Positions 7,832 to 15,245 are shown, counted from the stretch's first letter. The stretch is 62,142 nt of DNA from Candidatus Aegiribacteria sp. (GCA_023138735.1 JAGLOY010000069.1:1-62142), one strand, 5' to 3'. Notes: generated by a model from the letters alone, not told the origin. Translations and numbers: made by a program.

Positions 7832-8878
7832 TTACGCCCTGAGGAACTTATTCATATCGAATGCCTTCTCGCGCTTAAGCATGTAATAAGTTGCTCTTCC
7901 AAGCTTATGAGCGAGGATGGAGAGAAATTTTGCTTTGCCATGCTTCCTCTCCAGCCGCTTCTTGTATTTCATCCCTTCCGGATTACCTTTCAGGAACATT
8001 ACAGAGGCTTCAGAGAACGCCCACTTGAGATGAACATTCCCGATCTTGCTGCCGGAAGTGCCATATCGTTTCCCGGCGGATTCTCTGGCACACTTTACCA
8101 GCCTGCTGTAAGATGCAAAGTCCTGTACACTCGGGAAGCGACTAATGTCACCAATCTCGTAGAATATCGTCAGGGATAGAACCTTACCGATTCCATATAT
8201 GGTTTGCATCAGGTACAACGACTGTGGATCATGATGCTTTGCATTGTCCAGAACATGCTTCTCCATAGCCCTGATCTGAACGGCAAAATGATCAATCAGA
8301 TCAAGATTGACCCTCATGCTCATGTAAACATCCGGATCGGTGAAGTGACTCAGAATCTCTTCTCGGTGACATTTGTGCGCAATATTGGAAATACCGAACG
8401 CAGGTTGGTTGTACTGGCTGTTCGTGTTCTGGACATGAGTGATAAGATCAGCTCTCTTCCGAACCAGGTAATTCCTTCTTCTCAAAAGATCTCTTGTTGC
8501 CCTCATCTTCGCAGGATAAACATAGGCCATAGGGAACATTCCGCCTTTGAGCATAGCAGCTATCTTTCCCGAATCTATCCTGTCGTTCTTCGCTTTACCG
8601 CCATGAATTGCTTTCATATACAAGGCATGGCCAAGGGTGAAAGGTATTCCTTCCTCGGCACATAGATCCGCAATCCAGTACCAGGTGAAGATACATTCTA
8701 CCCCAACAACTATATCCGGTCTGTAAGGTTCTATAGCTTTGATAAGGGATTCCGGATCAGCTTTCATGTTACGGTGAAGAACAATTTCTCCATCCGAACT
8801 GATGATACAGAGATACATTACCCTGGCGTGAAGGTCGATGCCGCAGTAATATTGGTGTGTGGTAGTATAGAACCTCAT
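7832..8878 (-). CDS. IS110/IS1111 family transposase (DEDD recombinase)
   Basis: The 348-residue protein has an N-terminal RuvC-like DEDD domain: YCGIDLHARVMYLCIIS (first Asp), VVGVECIFTWYW (Glu) and AKNDRIDSGKIA (Asp pair). A C-terminal Transposase_20 domain follows, with YGIGKVLSLTIFYEIGDISRF and the serine-bearing motif RYGTSGSKIGN. The length is typical. A good Shine-Dalgarno (AAGGAGGAG) lies just before the start at 8878. With a bridge RNA it would recombine the circular element into attC sites. All catalytic motifs are intact and the frame is open, so the element may still be active. Confidence 0.93.
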   Translation of the reverse strand: MRFYTTTHQYYCGIDLHARVMYLCIISSDGEIVLHRNMKADPESLIKAIEPYRPDIVVGVECIFTWYWIADLCAEEGIPFTLGHALYMKAIHGGKAKNDRIDSGKIAAMLKGGMFPMAYVYPAKMRATRDLLRRRNYLVRKRADLITHVQNTNSQYNQPAFGISNIAHKCHREEILSHFTDPDVYMSMRVNLDLIDHFAVQIRAMEKHVLDNAKHHDPQSLYLMQTIYGIGKVLSLTIFYEIGDISRFPSVQDFASYSRLVKCARESAGKRYGTSGSKIGNVHLKWAFSEASVMFLKGNPEGMKYKKRLERKHGKAKFLSILAHKLGRATYYMLKREKAFDMNKFLRA

Positions 8879-8961
8879 TGGGTCTCCTCCTTGTTAGGGA
8901 AAAAGGTTAGCACCTCCAGCATACCAATTAGGCATGCCGAGGGGGAGGCCTCAATGAGTAT

Positions 8962-9038
8962 CAATCAAATGCAGTAGAACAGTGGGCTTCGTCATCAGTA
9001 AACTCGGTAACACTGTCTATTGATTTGAAGCGTTAACC
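8962..9038 (+). repeat. attC8, right fragment
   Basis: The L'' arm CAATCAAATGCAG (8962 on) pairs with CTGTCTATTGATTTG before the core GTTAACC (9032-9038). Together with 7345-7352 it makes one complete attC interrupted by the insertion sequence. Confidence 0.85.
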
Positions 9039-9039
9039 C

Positions 9040-9074
9040 TTGACAAAACCAATGGTATGACAAATGGTAATACC
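9040..9074 (+). promoter_or_regulatory. possible promoter/operator of mazEF cassette
   Basis: A consensus -35 TTGACA lies at 9040-9045, but no good -10 follows at 16-18 bases. An inverted repeat GGTAT (9054-9058) / ATACC (9070-9074) surrounds the expected promoter and could bind the MazE dimer for autoregulation. Confidence 0.3.
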
Positions 9075-9087
9075 GGAGGTGAATGAC

Positions 9088-9330
9088 ATGAGTACTGCAA
9101 AGATAGCTATCAGCATGAATGAAGATATGCTCCTTCAACTTGATGATCTTGTCTCTAAAGCAGAGTTTCCCAGCAGAAGCGGAGCCATACAAAAGGCAGT
9201 TCGTGAAATGCTTGAAAAGAAGTACGGCAACCGTCTTGCACGGGAATGCTCTAAGCTGGATCCTGAAGAAGAAATGGCTATAGCTGAGGAAGGTATGAGT
9301 AGTGAGCTTGGATCATGGCCGGAGTACTGA
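9088..9330 (+). CDS. mazE: MazE-like ribbon-helix-helix antitoxin
   Basis: The 80-residue protein begins with a ribbon-helix-helix DNA-binding fold: strand AKIAISMNEDMLLQLDDLV, turn with FPSRSGAIQKAVREML (residues about 4-45). An acidic C-terminal tail (LDPEEEMAIAEEG) follows, of the kind that wraps the toxin. ATG 9088 is chosen over an in-frame GTG-less upstream start because GGAGGT sits seven bases before it. The next gene, mazF, overlaps its end by 16 bases. The pair fills one cassette; autorepression through the inverted repeat upstream is plausible. Confidence 0.85.
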   Translation: MSTAKIAISMNEDMLLQLDDLVSKAEFPSRSGAIQKAVREMLEKKYGNRLARECSKLDPEEEMAIAEEGMSSELGSWPEY

Positions 9331-9653
9331 GAGGCGATATTCTCTGGGCAGATCTGAACCCTACAATCGGGCATGAACAATCCGGGAAAAGACCAGTACT
9401 GGTTCTCAGCAATGATGTTTTCAATGACCGTTCGGGTACAGTGATCACTGTTGCCCTGACTAGTAGAGAGCCCAGGGCAGGATTTCCTCTAACCTTTGAA
9501 TTGTCAGATGCATCACTCCCGAAGAAATCATGGATCAAGATAAGCCAGATCAGGACTCTGTCGATCAAGCGTATCGGCAAGAAAATCACCAGGATATCTC
9601 CAGAGGAAATTACTGCAATTCTTTCTGGTTTGAATGAAATTATCGGGGGTTAA
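9315..9653 (+). CDS. mazF: MazF/PemK family endoribonuclease toxin
   Basis: The 112-residue product has the PemK/MazF barrel motifs: RGDILWADLNPTIGHEQSGKRPVLVLSND at the N-terminus (G-x-x-x-G-x-RP hinge), the VALTSR segment, and KSWIKISQIRTLSIKRI with the conserved Q-I-R-T. MazF cleaves mRNA at short single-stranded sequences; MazE inhibits it. It overlaps mazE by 16 bases. The TAA stop lies inside the attC R'' box GGTTAAC. This is the second complete toxin-antitoxin module of the array. Confidence 0.93.
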   Translation: MAGVLRGDILWADLNPTIGHEQSGKRPVLVLSNDVFNDRSGTVITVALTSREPRAGFPLTFELSDASLPKKSWIKISQIRTLSIKRIGKKITRISPEEITAILSGLNEIIGG

Positions 9654-9730
9654 CAATCAAATTCAACAGAACTGCAAATCTGAGTATTGGCGTTCAAGTT
9701 ATTGCAATCTGCTGATTTGAGGCGTTAACC
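9648..9730 (+). repeat. attC9 recombination site
   Basis: R'' GGTTAAC (9648-9654) exactly complements the opening core GTTAACC and carries the mazF stop codon. The arms AATCAAATTCAACAG and CTGCTGATTTG pair. R' is GTTAACC at 9724-9730. Confidence 0.92.
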
Positions 9731-9745
9731 GTACAGAAAGAAGTC

Positions 9746-10612
9746 ATGAGAAACATTCTCGATACATACCCTGAATTTGTTTCATACTGGAATAAGTACA
9801 GCCAACTATCCTTGCACCAAAAAATAGAAGGTTGGGCAAATGAGTACATGAGTAAATGGCCTCAATTACTTCAAATGCAAAAGGATGATTACAGCGATTT
9901 GCCTGACAGCAATTGGCGAGACATTGCAGAAACAAGAATCTTTCCATTCATCACTGACAGAATAGGCAGCATGTCTAAAGCGCATAAGAACCTACTAAAC
10001 GAAATTGAACCCATTCATACCACTGCCTCTGTTTATTTTTGTATTGAAAATCTTGAAATTCTCTACGTCATATATGTCGGTATTGGTTGTGGTGCTGGTT
10101 GGGTTTCTACATTTAATGAATCTCACTCTGTGCTATTTGGGCTGGAAATGATCTCTGAATGCCAATGGTCCGATAAGATATCAATTCAGGGCTTGATTGC
10201 GCACGAGATTGGTCATGCGGTACATGCTGTATTACGAGACGATCCTGGCCTAGCTCAATTTGAAGGCCCATTCTGGCAATTGTATACAGAAGGTTTTGCT
10301 CAGCGTTGCGAGCACATTCTGTTGCAAAGTGACACTTGGCATCAGGGACAAGGCTACAATAAAGCCGGATGGCTGAGCTGGTGTAAAGCTAACAAGAGGA
10401 TGCTGGCAAAGGAATTTCTTCGTTCGATCGATATTAACCAAGACACAAAACCATTCTTTGGTTCCTGGTTTGATATTCAAGGATATAGCCAGTGTGGATA
10501 CTATTTGGGCCACGAAGTCATTAGAGATTTGGAGAAGAGATACTCCATCAAAGAGATTGCAGTTCTGGAGAATGTGCAGACTGAAATGAGAGCCGTGCTT
10601 GAAACATATTAA
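9746..10612 (+). CDS. HExxH zinc metalloprotease-like protein
   Basis: A zinc-binding motif H153-E-I-G-H157 (GLIAHEIGHAVHAV) is followed 25 residues later by E182 in the helix YTEGFAQRCEH, the arrangement of gluzincin-type metallopeptidases. The rest of the 288 residues shows no named family to me; length and motif spacing resemble DUF2268-type predicted Zn-dependent proteases. No signal peptide is present, so it is likely cytoplasmic. A peptidase is more likely than a structural role because the ligands and catalytic glutamate are intact. It is the single gene of its cassette. Confidence 0.78.
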   Translation: MRNILDTYPEFVSYWNKYSQLSLHQKIEGWANEYMSKWPQLLQMQKDDYSDLPDSNWRDIAETRIFPFITDRIGSMSKAHKNLLNEIEPIHTTASVYFCIENLEILYVIYVGIGCGAGWVSTFNESHSVLFGLEMISECQWSDKISIQGLIAHEIGHAVHAVLRDDPGLAQFEGPFWQLYTEGFAQRCEHILLQSDTWHQGQGYNKAGWLSWCKANKRMLAKEFLRSIDINQDTKPFFGSWFDIQGYSQCGYYLGHEVIRDLEKRYSIKEIAVLENVQTEMRAVLETY

Positions 10613-10617
10613 TAGTC

Positions 10618-10697
10618 GATTAACAGCAATATTCAGCAGAGCTGCGCAAGTGGTATTTTTAGCATGTTTTACAGCCTGCTGATTTAGAATGTTAGAC
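10618..10697 (+). repeat. attC10 recombination site
   Basis: R'' GATTAAC (10618-10624) matches the expected GGTTAAC in 6 of 7 bases. Right arm GCCTGCTGATTTAGAAT precedes the core GTTAGAC (10691-10697). Confidence 0.88.
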
Positions 10698-10714
10698 ATA
10701 AAACATTGGAGTTC

Positions 10715-11035
10715 ATGATGATCATTAAAGCTAAAGATGGAAAACAAAAACAATTTATGGGAGTCTCTTTTGATGTACTTGCCACCGGAGTTAAATCGAT
10801 GGTCACCAAGATGAATTTCAAGAAAGGAAATTTCGTGCCTTTCCATAAACATCCAAACGAACAAAGTGGTTATATTCTTTCAGGAAAACATCGATACAAG
10901 TTTGGCAACTACGACGAAATACTAGAACAAGGTGACTCCTATTCAATCCCAGCAGATGTTGAACACTCAATAGAAGCGATCGAAACGGGATTAGTTATAG
11001 ATATATTTGTGCCTCCCCGCAAAGGTTACTTATAA
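10715..11035 (+). CDS. small single-domain cupin protein
   Basis: A complete cupin barrel is visible in about 105 residues. Motif 1 is VPFHKHPNEQSGYILSGKHRYKFG (metal ligands H-x-H, E and a later H), motif 2 is GDSYSIPADVEHSIEA. Such small cupins bind a divalent metal and act as isomerases, dioxygenases or sugar/ligand binders; the substrate cannot be read from sequence. The start is set at the ATG pair 10715/10718 because TTGGAG (10706-10711) makes a good ribosome site; 10718 has the better spacing. An upstream TTG at 10706 is part of that site and is less likely. It fills one cassette. Confidence 0.82.
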   Translation: MMIIKAKDGKQKQFMGVSFDVLATGVKSMVTKMNFKKGNFVPFHKHPNEQSGYILSGKHRYKFGNYDEILEQGDSYSIPADVEHSIEAIETGLVIDIFVPPRKGYL

Positions 11036-11048
11036 GAAATGATGGAAT

Positions 11049-11137
11049 GTCTAACAAACGAATCGAACGCGACTTCGTGTTAGCCGCGCCGCTTCGCTCT
11101 GCGGCCAACCCGAAGCGGTTCATTCGAAACGTTAGGC
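11049..11137 (+). repeat. attC11 recombination site
   Basis: R'' GTCTAAC (11049-11055) exactly complements the opening core GTTAGAC. The arms CGAATCGAAC and GTTCATTCG pair with one extrahelical C, and an inner GC-rich stem (GCCGCGCCGC / GCTCTGCGGCC) follows. R' is GTTAGGC at 11131-11137. Confidence 0.92.
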
Positions 11138-11208
11138 GAATTTGGCAGCGGAATTGAACTACTGACGGGTGTAGAAGACTCAGCTAGGATTACCGAAAAG
11201 AGGAGATC

Positions 11209-11628
11209 ATGTCGAAGCCGGTGTTCCCAGACAAATCACAACAACCATCGTCTGACGACCTCAGTGCAGTACTTGGTAACGCGGCACCACTTCTTCAGGA
11301 AATCGAGGACTACTTGAAGGCTGGCAATCATAGTCCAGGTCGCGACTGGAAGTTCTACAGCAAGGCGGCCGGCTGGACTGTTGCCATCAGGGCTAAGAAG
11401 CGAAACGTATTCCATCTTCTGCCGCATGAAGGATCGTTTACAGTTGTCTTCACATTCGGAAAGCGGGCAGTGGAGGCCTCCGAAGAGGTAGGTCTACCTG
11501 AAAGCATCTTCAATCTAATAGCCAACGCGCGCGTATACGCAGAAGGACGTTCGTTTCGCGTCGGAGTGTCGAGTCAATCTGACGTGGTGAGCATTCTCAA
11601 ACTGGTTCGGTTGAAACTAGCGAACTAG
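11209..11628 (+). CDS. DUF3788 family protein
   Basis: The 139-residue sequence follows the DUF3788 pattern: FPDKSQQPSSDDLSAVLG at the start, then RDWKFYSKAAGWTVAIRAKKRNVFHLLP and GSFTVVFTFGKRAVEA. The biochemical role of the family is unknown; members are small soluble proteins common in accessory genome and integron cassettes. AGGAGAT lies seven bases upstream of ATG 11209. No membrane segment or catalytic motif is evident. Confidence 0.75.
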   Translation: MSKPVFPDKSQQPSSDDLSAVLGNAAPLLQEIEDYLKAGNHSPGRDWKFYSKAAGWTVAIRAKKRNVFHLLPHEGSFTVVFTFGKRAVEASEEVGLPESIFNLIANARVYAEGRSFRVGVSSQSDVVSILKLVRLKLAN

Positions 11629-11657
11629 GCCCCGCACATGCTATTTGAAAGAGAGCC

Positions 11658-11740
11658 GCATAACAGCAAAATGAGCCTGAGGCATTGGGCAAGGAGTTGT
11701 GCTGAGTGATTCTATACGCAGGTTATTCTGAGCGTTCGCT
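11658..11740 (+). repeat. attC12 recombination site
   Basis: R'' GCATAAC (11658-11664) matches the expected GCCTAAC in 6 of 7 bases. The right end CAGGTTATTCTGAGC leads to an atypical core GTTCGCT (11734-11740). Confidence 0.78.
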
Positions 11741-11754
11741 GAAAGGAATATGAA

Positions 11755-12183
11755 ATGATCTACCGGTTTGCAATCTGTTTTGCGTTTGTTACTACACTAC
11801 TTTGTGGATGTACGGCATATGATGTCGATACTCCTGACACGGCAGCCAATCGCAAAGGATTTGAGCGTCATCTCATGCTCGCACCAACTGATGCTGTGTC
11901 ACAAGTGTATTACTATGCTGACGAAATGGGAGCTGACGTTCGTTATCAGTTGTCCTTCAAGTGTGACAAGACAACAATCGATCAAATCGTTACCGGCCTC
12001 TCTCTTTCTCAGGCTCCCGCCGAATACAACGGTCTTGCACCCAGAGATGATCTCAAGTGGTGGAAATCCGATTCAATAAAAGGAAGAACTCTCTGGGTTA
12101 GAGAGAGGACAGATGAATACTACTGGGAGCTTTGGTACTCAGAAAATGACTCCGTAGCGTACTATCATGAGTATTCAATATGA
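11755..12183 (+). CDS. cassette-encoded lipoprotein, function unknown
   Basis: The N-terminus is a lipoprotein signal: positively charged start, hydrophobic FAICFAFVTTL and a lipobox LCGC with the modified cysteine at residue 19. The mature part (about 124 residues) has no recognised domain; it is rich in aromatic residues near the end (LWVRERTDEYYWELWYS), suggesting a small beta structure. It would be exported and anchored to the inner or outer membrane. ATG 11755 is preceded by GAAAGGA. It is the sole gene of its cassette. Confidence 0.7.
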   Translation: MIYRFAICFAFVTTLLCGCTAYDVDTPDTAANRKGFERHLMLAPTDAVSQVYYYADEMGADVRYQLSFKCDKTTIDQIVTGLSLSQAPAEYNGLAPRDDLKWWKSDSIKGRTLWVRERTDEYYWELWYSENDSVAYYHEYSI

Positions 12184-12193
12184 AAGGATCATC

Positions 12194-12262
12194 GAATAAC
12201 CGCCTGCAACATATTTCCTGAAAGCCGCACTTTCAACAGAATGCTGAGGCGAAGCGTTATGC
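12194..12262 (+). repeat. attC13 recombination site (diverged left core)
   Basis: R'' GAATAAC (12194-12200) shares only 3 of 7 bases with the expected complement of GTTCGCT, but the arms CGCCTGCA and TGCTGAGGCG pair well and the right core GTTATGC (12256-12262) is standard. Confidence 0.78.
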
Positions 12263-12287
12263 ATTTAAGGTAGAATAGTTGGAGAAT

Positions 12288-12488
12288 ATGAAAGATTTCT
12301 ATTGTAGCGAAATATTGTCCAAGAAGACATAGTTTGATATTGTATATGAATCTGAAGAGGTTATGGCATTTCATCATACTCAGCCATATTATGAGTTACA
12401 TATCGTTGTTATTCCAAAGAAACATATTGAATGTTCAACCATACCTTGAAACGCACTCCTTTATATTCGGGCAATTGATGAAAACTGA
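12288..12488 (+). pseudogene. decayed HIT-family (histidine triad) gene in a cassette
   Basis: From ATG 12288 (GGAG four bases upstream) the frame reads MKDFYCSEILSKKT, then stop TAG (12330-12332), and continues in the same frame as FDIVYESEEVMAFHHTQPYY and ELHIVVIPKKHIE. This is the N-terminal half of a HIT protein. A second in-frame stop (TGA 12447-12449) follows, then NALLYIRAIDEN to 12485. The region carrying the H-x-H-x-H active site is missing before the next attC. Two nonsense codons plus truncation indicate a pseudogene rather than a short gene. HIT proteins hydrolyse or transfer nucleotides; this copy cannot. Confidence 0.72.
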
Positions 12489-12490
12489 CC

Positions 12491-12574
12491 GCATAACAAC
12501 AAAATGCAGCAGAACTGCGGAATTGTTTCTTCCAGAGCATCAATATCGCAGTCTGCTGATTCAGAATGTTATGG
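12491..12574 (+). repeat. attC14 recombination site
   Basis: R'' GCATAAC (12491-12497) exactly complements the opening core GTTATGC, so this cassette is a genuine unit although its gene is dead. Arms AAAATGCAGCAGAACTGCG and CGCAGTCTGCTGATTC pair. R' is GTTATGG at 12568-12574. Confidence 0.9.
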
Positions 12575-12591
12575 CTTAATGAAGGCATCGG

Positions 12592-13374
12592 ATGCAAATC
12601 GAAATTATTGAGAATTACATCGTTGTTCCCGCAACCATGAACGCTGCCCTGGAGGGACGCTTTCTGCTTGACACCGGAGCTGATGCGACCGTGGTTGTCC
12701 CCCAGCTTGCCAAACGGTTGGGCTTAAAGACGACGCATTATCATATCGGAGGGGTTGCCGGGGGCAAGAAGATCAAGGTCCCTTTATCTAACATTGATGC
12801 GCTCTCGATCGACGGTCATAGCACCGCGCTTGATCCTGTCGCTATTGTGGACATCAACAAGGATCCTGGTCCTTATGGGAAAACCGATGGCGTTATCGGT
12901 AGCGATTTCCTTCGGAAGTTCCCTGTCACAATTGATTATCCCAGGAGCGAGCTGATATTCGAGGAAACCGCATCACTAGAAAAACGAAAGCAAAACGGTA
13001 CAGTTCTAAAACTCACACTTTTAGAAGAGACGACACCGTTTCTTCGCGTGTGGCTCAATGGTACTCCAAAAGGTGACTACAAATTAGACACTGGAGCAGG
13101 GACAACCCAACTTCCCCTGGAGGATTTAACTTCGCTGGGGATCAAGGAAGGAAACCCATCCGTCAACGTTCAACAGTCGTCCAGTCTAGGTGGTAGTTAC
13201 AGAGTATTAGAAACTCGCTTGGAATCATTTTCGCTCGCGCCTGAGATGGAGATCAAGGACTTGCGCGTCAAAGCCTACGAATGCAAGTACGGTTTTATTG
13301 GGGGCGATTACCTAAGGAATTTCGTTGTCACACTCAACTACAAGGACCGATACATTGTCCTTACTCGGTCCTAA
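12592..13374 (+). CDS. retropepsin-like aspartic protease with two DTG half-domains
   Basis: Two repeats each carry a catalytic aspartate signature: LLDTGAD (D27) and KLDTGAG (D166). Each is followed by a hydrophobic-hydrophobic-glycine element (GVIGSDFLRKF near residue 100; GFIGGDYLRNF near 245). This is the layout of a single-chain pseudo-dimeric aspartic protease, unlike viral retropepsins where two identical chains each give one DTG. At 260 residues it is shorter than pepsin. No signal peptide is seen. The stop TAA is inside the attC R'' box TCCTAAC. Function is presumably intracellular proteolysis; the substrate is unknown. Confidence 0.85.
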   Translation: MQIEIIENYIVVPATMNAALEGRFLLDTGADATVVVPQLAKRLGLKTTHYHIGGVAGGKKIKVPLSNIDALSIDGHSTALDPVAIVDINKDPGPYGKTDGVIGSDFLRKFPVTIDYPRSELIFEETASLEKRKQNGTVLKLTLLEETTPFLRVWLNGTPKGDYKLDTGAGTTQLPLEDLTSLGIKEGNPSVNVQQSSSLGGSYRVLETRLESFSLAPEMEIKDLRVKAYECKYGFIGGDYLRNFVVTLNYKDRYIVLTRS

Positions 13375-13439
13375 CTAGTTGCTCCAGCTGACGTAACCCG
13401 CGGGACTGCGGGTTGAGCTTCTGAGCTTGGTCGTTATGC
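13369..13439 (+). repeat. attC15 recombination site
   Basis: R'' TCCTAAC (13369-13375) agrees in 5 of 7 bases with the expected CCATAAC and contains the upstream stop codon. An internal perfect hairpin AACCCGC / GCGGGTT is present. R' is GTTATGC at 13433-13439. Confidence 0.82.
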
Positions 13440-13452
13440 AAGGGGGAAAAAC

Positions 13453-14571
13453 ATGAGACCATTCATAGTCGCAATCACGCTAATAACATTCATATCCTGC
13501 GGATGTATACACGAGGATGAATCAAGAATAACTGACAACCGTGAGGAAGCTTCGGTTGATTCTACCCTTGAAGTTTGCAGAGAATGGGTAGAATACCTGG
13601 AATCAAGTGATGATGGGCTATGGGAAAGCGATACGGAACACTGCCTGGAGTATCGCTATCTTGGACCATTTGTTTCTGATGATGATCTTGAACCAGCAGT
13701 ATACACTCCATTTGCATTGTGTTCTGCTGGTGATACAGTTTTCGTTACCGATTCTGGTCCAAGGGAAATAGTAGCCTTAAATTCCAAAGGTGAAGTTTTA
13801 TGGAAAATTGGTGGTCAGGGTGAAGGTCCTGGATTATTCGCCCATATGTCGACACTGGCGGTATCAAACAGATATTTGGCAGCTTTGAATTATGCTCTAG
13901 GTCGGGTCGATTTCTTCCTCCGGGATGGCAGTTATTCTCACAGCATCAATATTGCCCTTCCCCAGGATATAGTCACCATTGATGATACCACTTTCGCTGT
14001 AGCCTCATCTTCCCAACCTGGTGGAGACATTCACATTCTCAATTCTGAATCAGGAATCACAGAATCTTTTGGTGAGGCTGAATTCAGAGAATACAGAGAT
14101 ATACCAAGGATGGATCTTATGAGGCTCTGTTATGGTGATAATGGCAGACTTGCCATTTTCAACAGATACGAAGGCTTAATAGCTATATATGATATTAATA
14201 CAGGTGCTGATCTCTTCAGAGGGGGTAGGAACTATCCTGCTACAATGTCTGGACCAAGAGCATTTTCGAACAGTAATGGTGAATCAAGCATGCTGCATTG
14301 TCCGCTTGGTGGTAATGCTTTCTGTGGCCCTGAAGGTATGCTGAACGTTGTAATGTGCAATTACATGGAAGATGGTTCATTTGCATGTGACCCAGAGTAT
14401 CGTGACTTTGCCCCTGTATCACCCGTAGATAGATACGATTGGGATGGGAATTACCTCGATAGTTACTGTATACCGGATTCATGTATTAACTACGTGACAG
14501 AACTTCCGGATGGAAGTCTAGTGGGAAGAGATTTTGCAGAAGGTATACTAATTAAGGTAGAGAGATTATAG
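13453..14571 (+). CDS. lipoprotein with 6-bladed beta-propeller
   Basis: A signal sequence ends in a lipobox-like FISCGC (cysteine 16 or 18). The mature part resembles 6-bladed beta-propeller/NHL-type proteins of Bacteroidota-like bacteria: repeated strands with GDTVFVTDSGPREIVALNSKGEVLWKIGG (split motif), GEGPGLF, and a final LPDGSLVG. These proteins often bind ligands or polysaccharides at the cell surface; the ligand here is unknown. At 372 residues it is one of the largest cassette products. GGGGGA precedes ATG 13453. Confidence 0.72.
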   Translation: MRPFIVAITLITFISCGCIHEDESRITDNREEASVDSTLEVCREWVEYLESSDDGLWESDTEHCLEYRYLGPFVSDDDLEPAVYTPFALCSAGDTVFVTDSGPREIVALNSKGEVLWKIGGQGEGPGLFAHMSTLAVSNRYLAALNYALGRVDFFLRDGSYSHSINIALPQDIVTIDDTTFAVASSSQPGGDIHILNSESGITESFGEAEFREYRDIPRMDLMRLCYGDNGRLAIFNRYEGLIAIYDINTGADLFRGGRNYPATMSGPRAFSNSNGESSMLHCPLGGNAFCGPEGMLNVVMCNYMEDGSFACDPEYRDFAPVSPVDRYDWDGNYLDSYCIPDSCINYVTELPDGSLVGRDFAEGILIKVERL

Positions 14572-14587
14572 ACTACGGTAACTATAT

Positions 14588-14668
14588 GCATAACAACTGC
14601 ATCAACCAGAAACAGACGCTCTATTCCAGGCCTTGTGAATACTCTTCTGGTTATGCAGTGCGTTGAGC
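14588..14668 (+). repeat. attC16 recombination site
   Basis: R'' GCATAAC (14588-14594) exactly complements the opening core GTTATGC. The arms AACTGCATCAACCAGAA and TTCTGGTTATGCAGT pair along their length. R' is GTTGAGC at 14662-14668. Confidence 0.92.
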
Positions 14669-14675
14669 AACTGGA

Positions 14676-15245
14676 ATGATACAACGAATCCATATATTTG
14701 GAGCATCTGGATCCGGGACCACATCCCTGGCGAAGTCTGTTGCCAATGCTACGGGCATTCCGCACCTAGATACGGATGACATTTTCTGGATTCAAACAAA
14801 TCCTCCCTTCAGGACTGTTCGAGAACTAGCGGGAAGGCAAGAGATGCTTCGACAGGCTGTTGAGGAGACCGATTCCTGGGTGCTTTCTGGCTCACTATGC
14901 GGATGGGGTAACTTCGTCGTACCGATGTTCGATCTCGCCGTCTTTCTCTGGCTTCCCACGGATGTTCGGATGCAAAGGCTGCAACAGCGAGAGATAAACC
15001 GTTATGGTCCGGAAATAAAGAACCCCAGTGATCCGAGATACGAAACACACAAGGGCTTTCTTGAGTGGGCCGCGGCATATGACACCGGGGGACTGGATAT
15101 GCGTAGCAAGGCAACGCATGAGGAATGGCTCGCCACATTATCGTGCCCAGTGGTTCGGATTGAACATGACAGAACGATTCAAGAGAATCTGAAGACAGTC
15201 TTGAACGAGAGATTGCTCAACAAGACGGATACAGGCGACGCTTGA
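14676..15245 (+). CDS. adenylate-kinase-like P-loop protein
   Basis: A Walker A loop GASGSGTTS lies at residues 9-17, followed by HLDTDDIFW, the acidic motif typical of FlaR/topology-modulation-like small kinases, and a later LWLPTDVRMQRLQQRE segment with arginines of a lid. The 189-residue size fits this nucleoside/nucleotide kinase-like group. The phosphate acceptor cannot be predicted. A match to the expected attC R'' (GCTCAAC, 15215-15221) falls inside the last codons, so the original cassette end may have been within this gene. It is the last clear cassette gene. Confidence 0.78.
   Translation: MIQRIHIFGASGSGTTSLAKSVANATGIPHLDTDDIFWIQTNPPFRTVRELAGRQEMLRQAVEETDSWVLSGSLCGWGNFVVPMFDLAVFLWLPTDVRMQRLQQREINRYGPEIKNPSDPRYETHKGFLEWAAAYDTGGLDMRSKATHEEWLATLSCPVVRIEHDRTIQENLKTVLNERLLNKTDTGDA

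Larger units (their letters stand above)
7351..8963 (-). mobile_element. IS110-family (IS1111-attC-like) insertion sequence in an attC site
   Basis: An element of about 1.6 kb splits attC8. Joining the flanks restores AGATAAC-AATCAAATGC, which resembles the next site (GGTTAAC-AATCAAATTC). The dinucleotide CA is present at both junctions (7351-7352 and 8962-8963), consistent with the core exchange of IS110-type recombinases. Subterminal inverted repeats are GAGGCCCCCCTCTG (7358-7371) and the complement of CCGAGGGGGAGGCCTC (8937-8952). The long non-coding end lies downstream of the transposase and subterminal repeats are present, both features of the IS1111 group; members of the IS1111-attC family insert specifically in attC sites. 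The transposase runs opposite to the cassettes. Confidence 0.85.

Noticed and set aside
7559-8179. 206-codon open frame on the + strand across the insertion sequence
   Set aside because: It runs antisense to the transposase and through the predicted bridge RNA, with no recognisable protein features; the - strand frame has all IS110 motifs.
12334-12579. 81-codon open frame in the cassette with the dead HIT gene
   Set aside because: It is out of frame with the recognisable HIT sequence and runs into the attC core; it has no family features.
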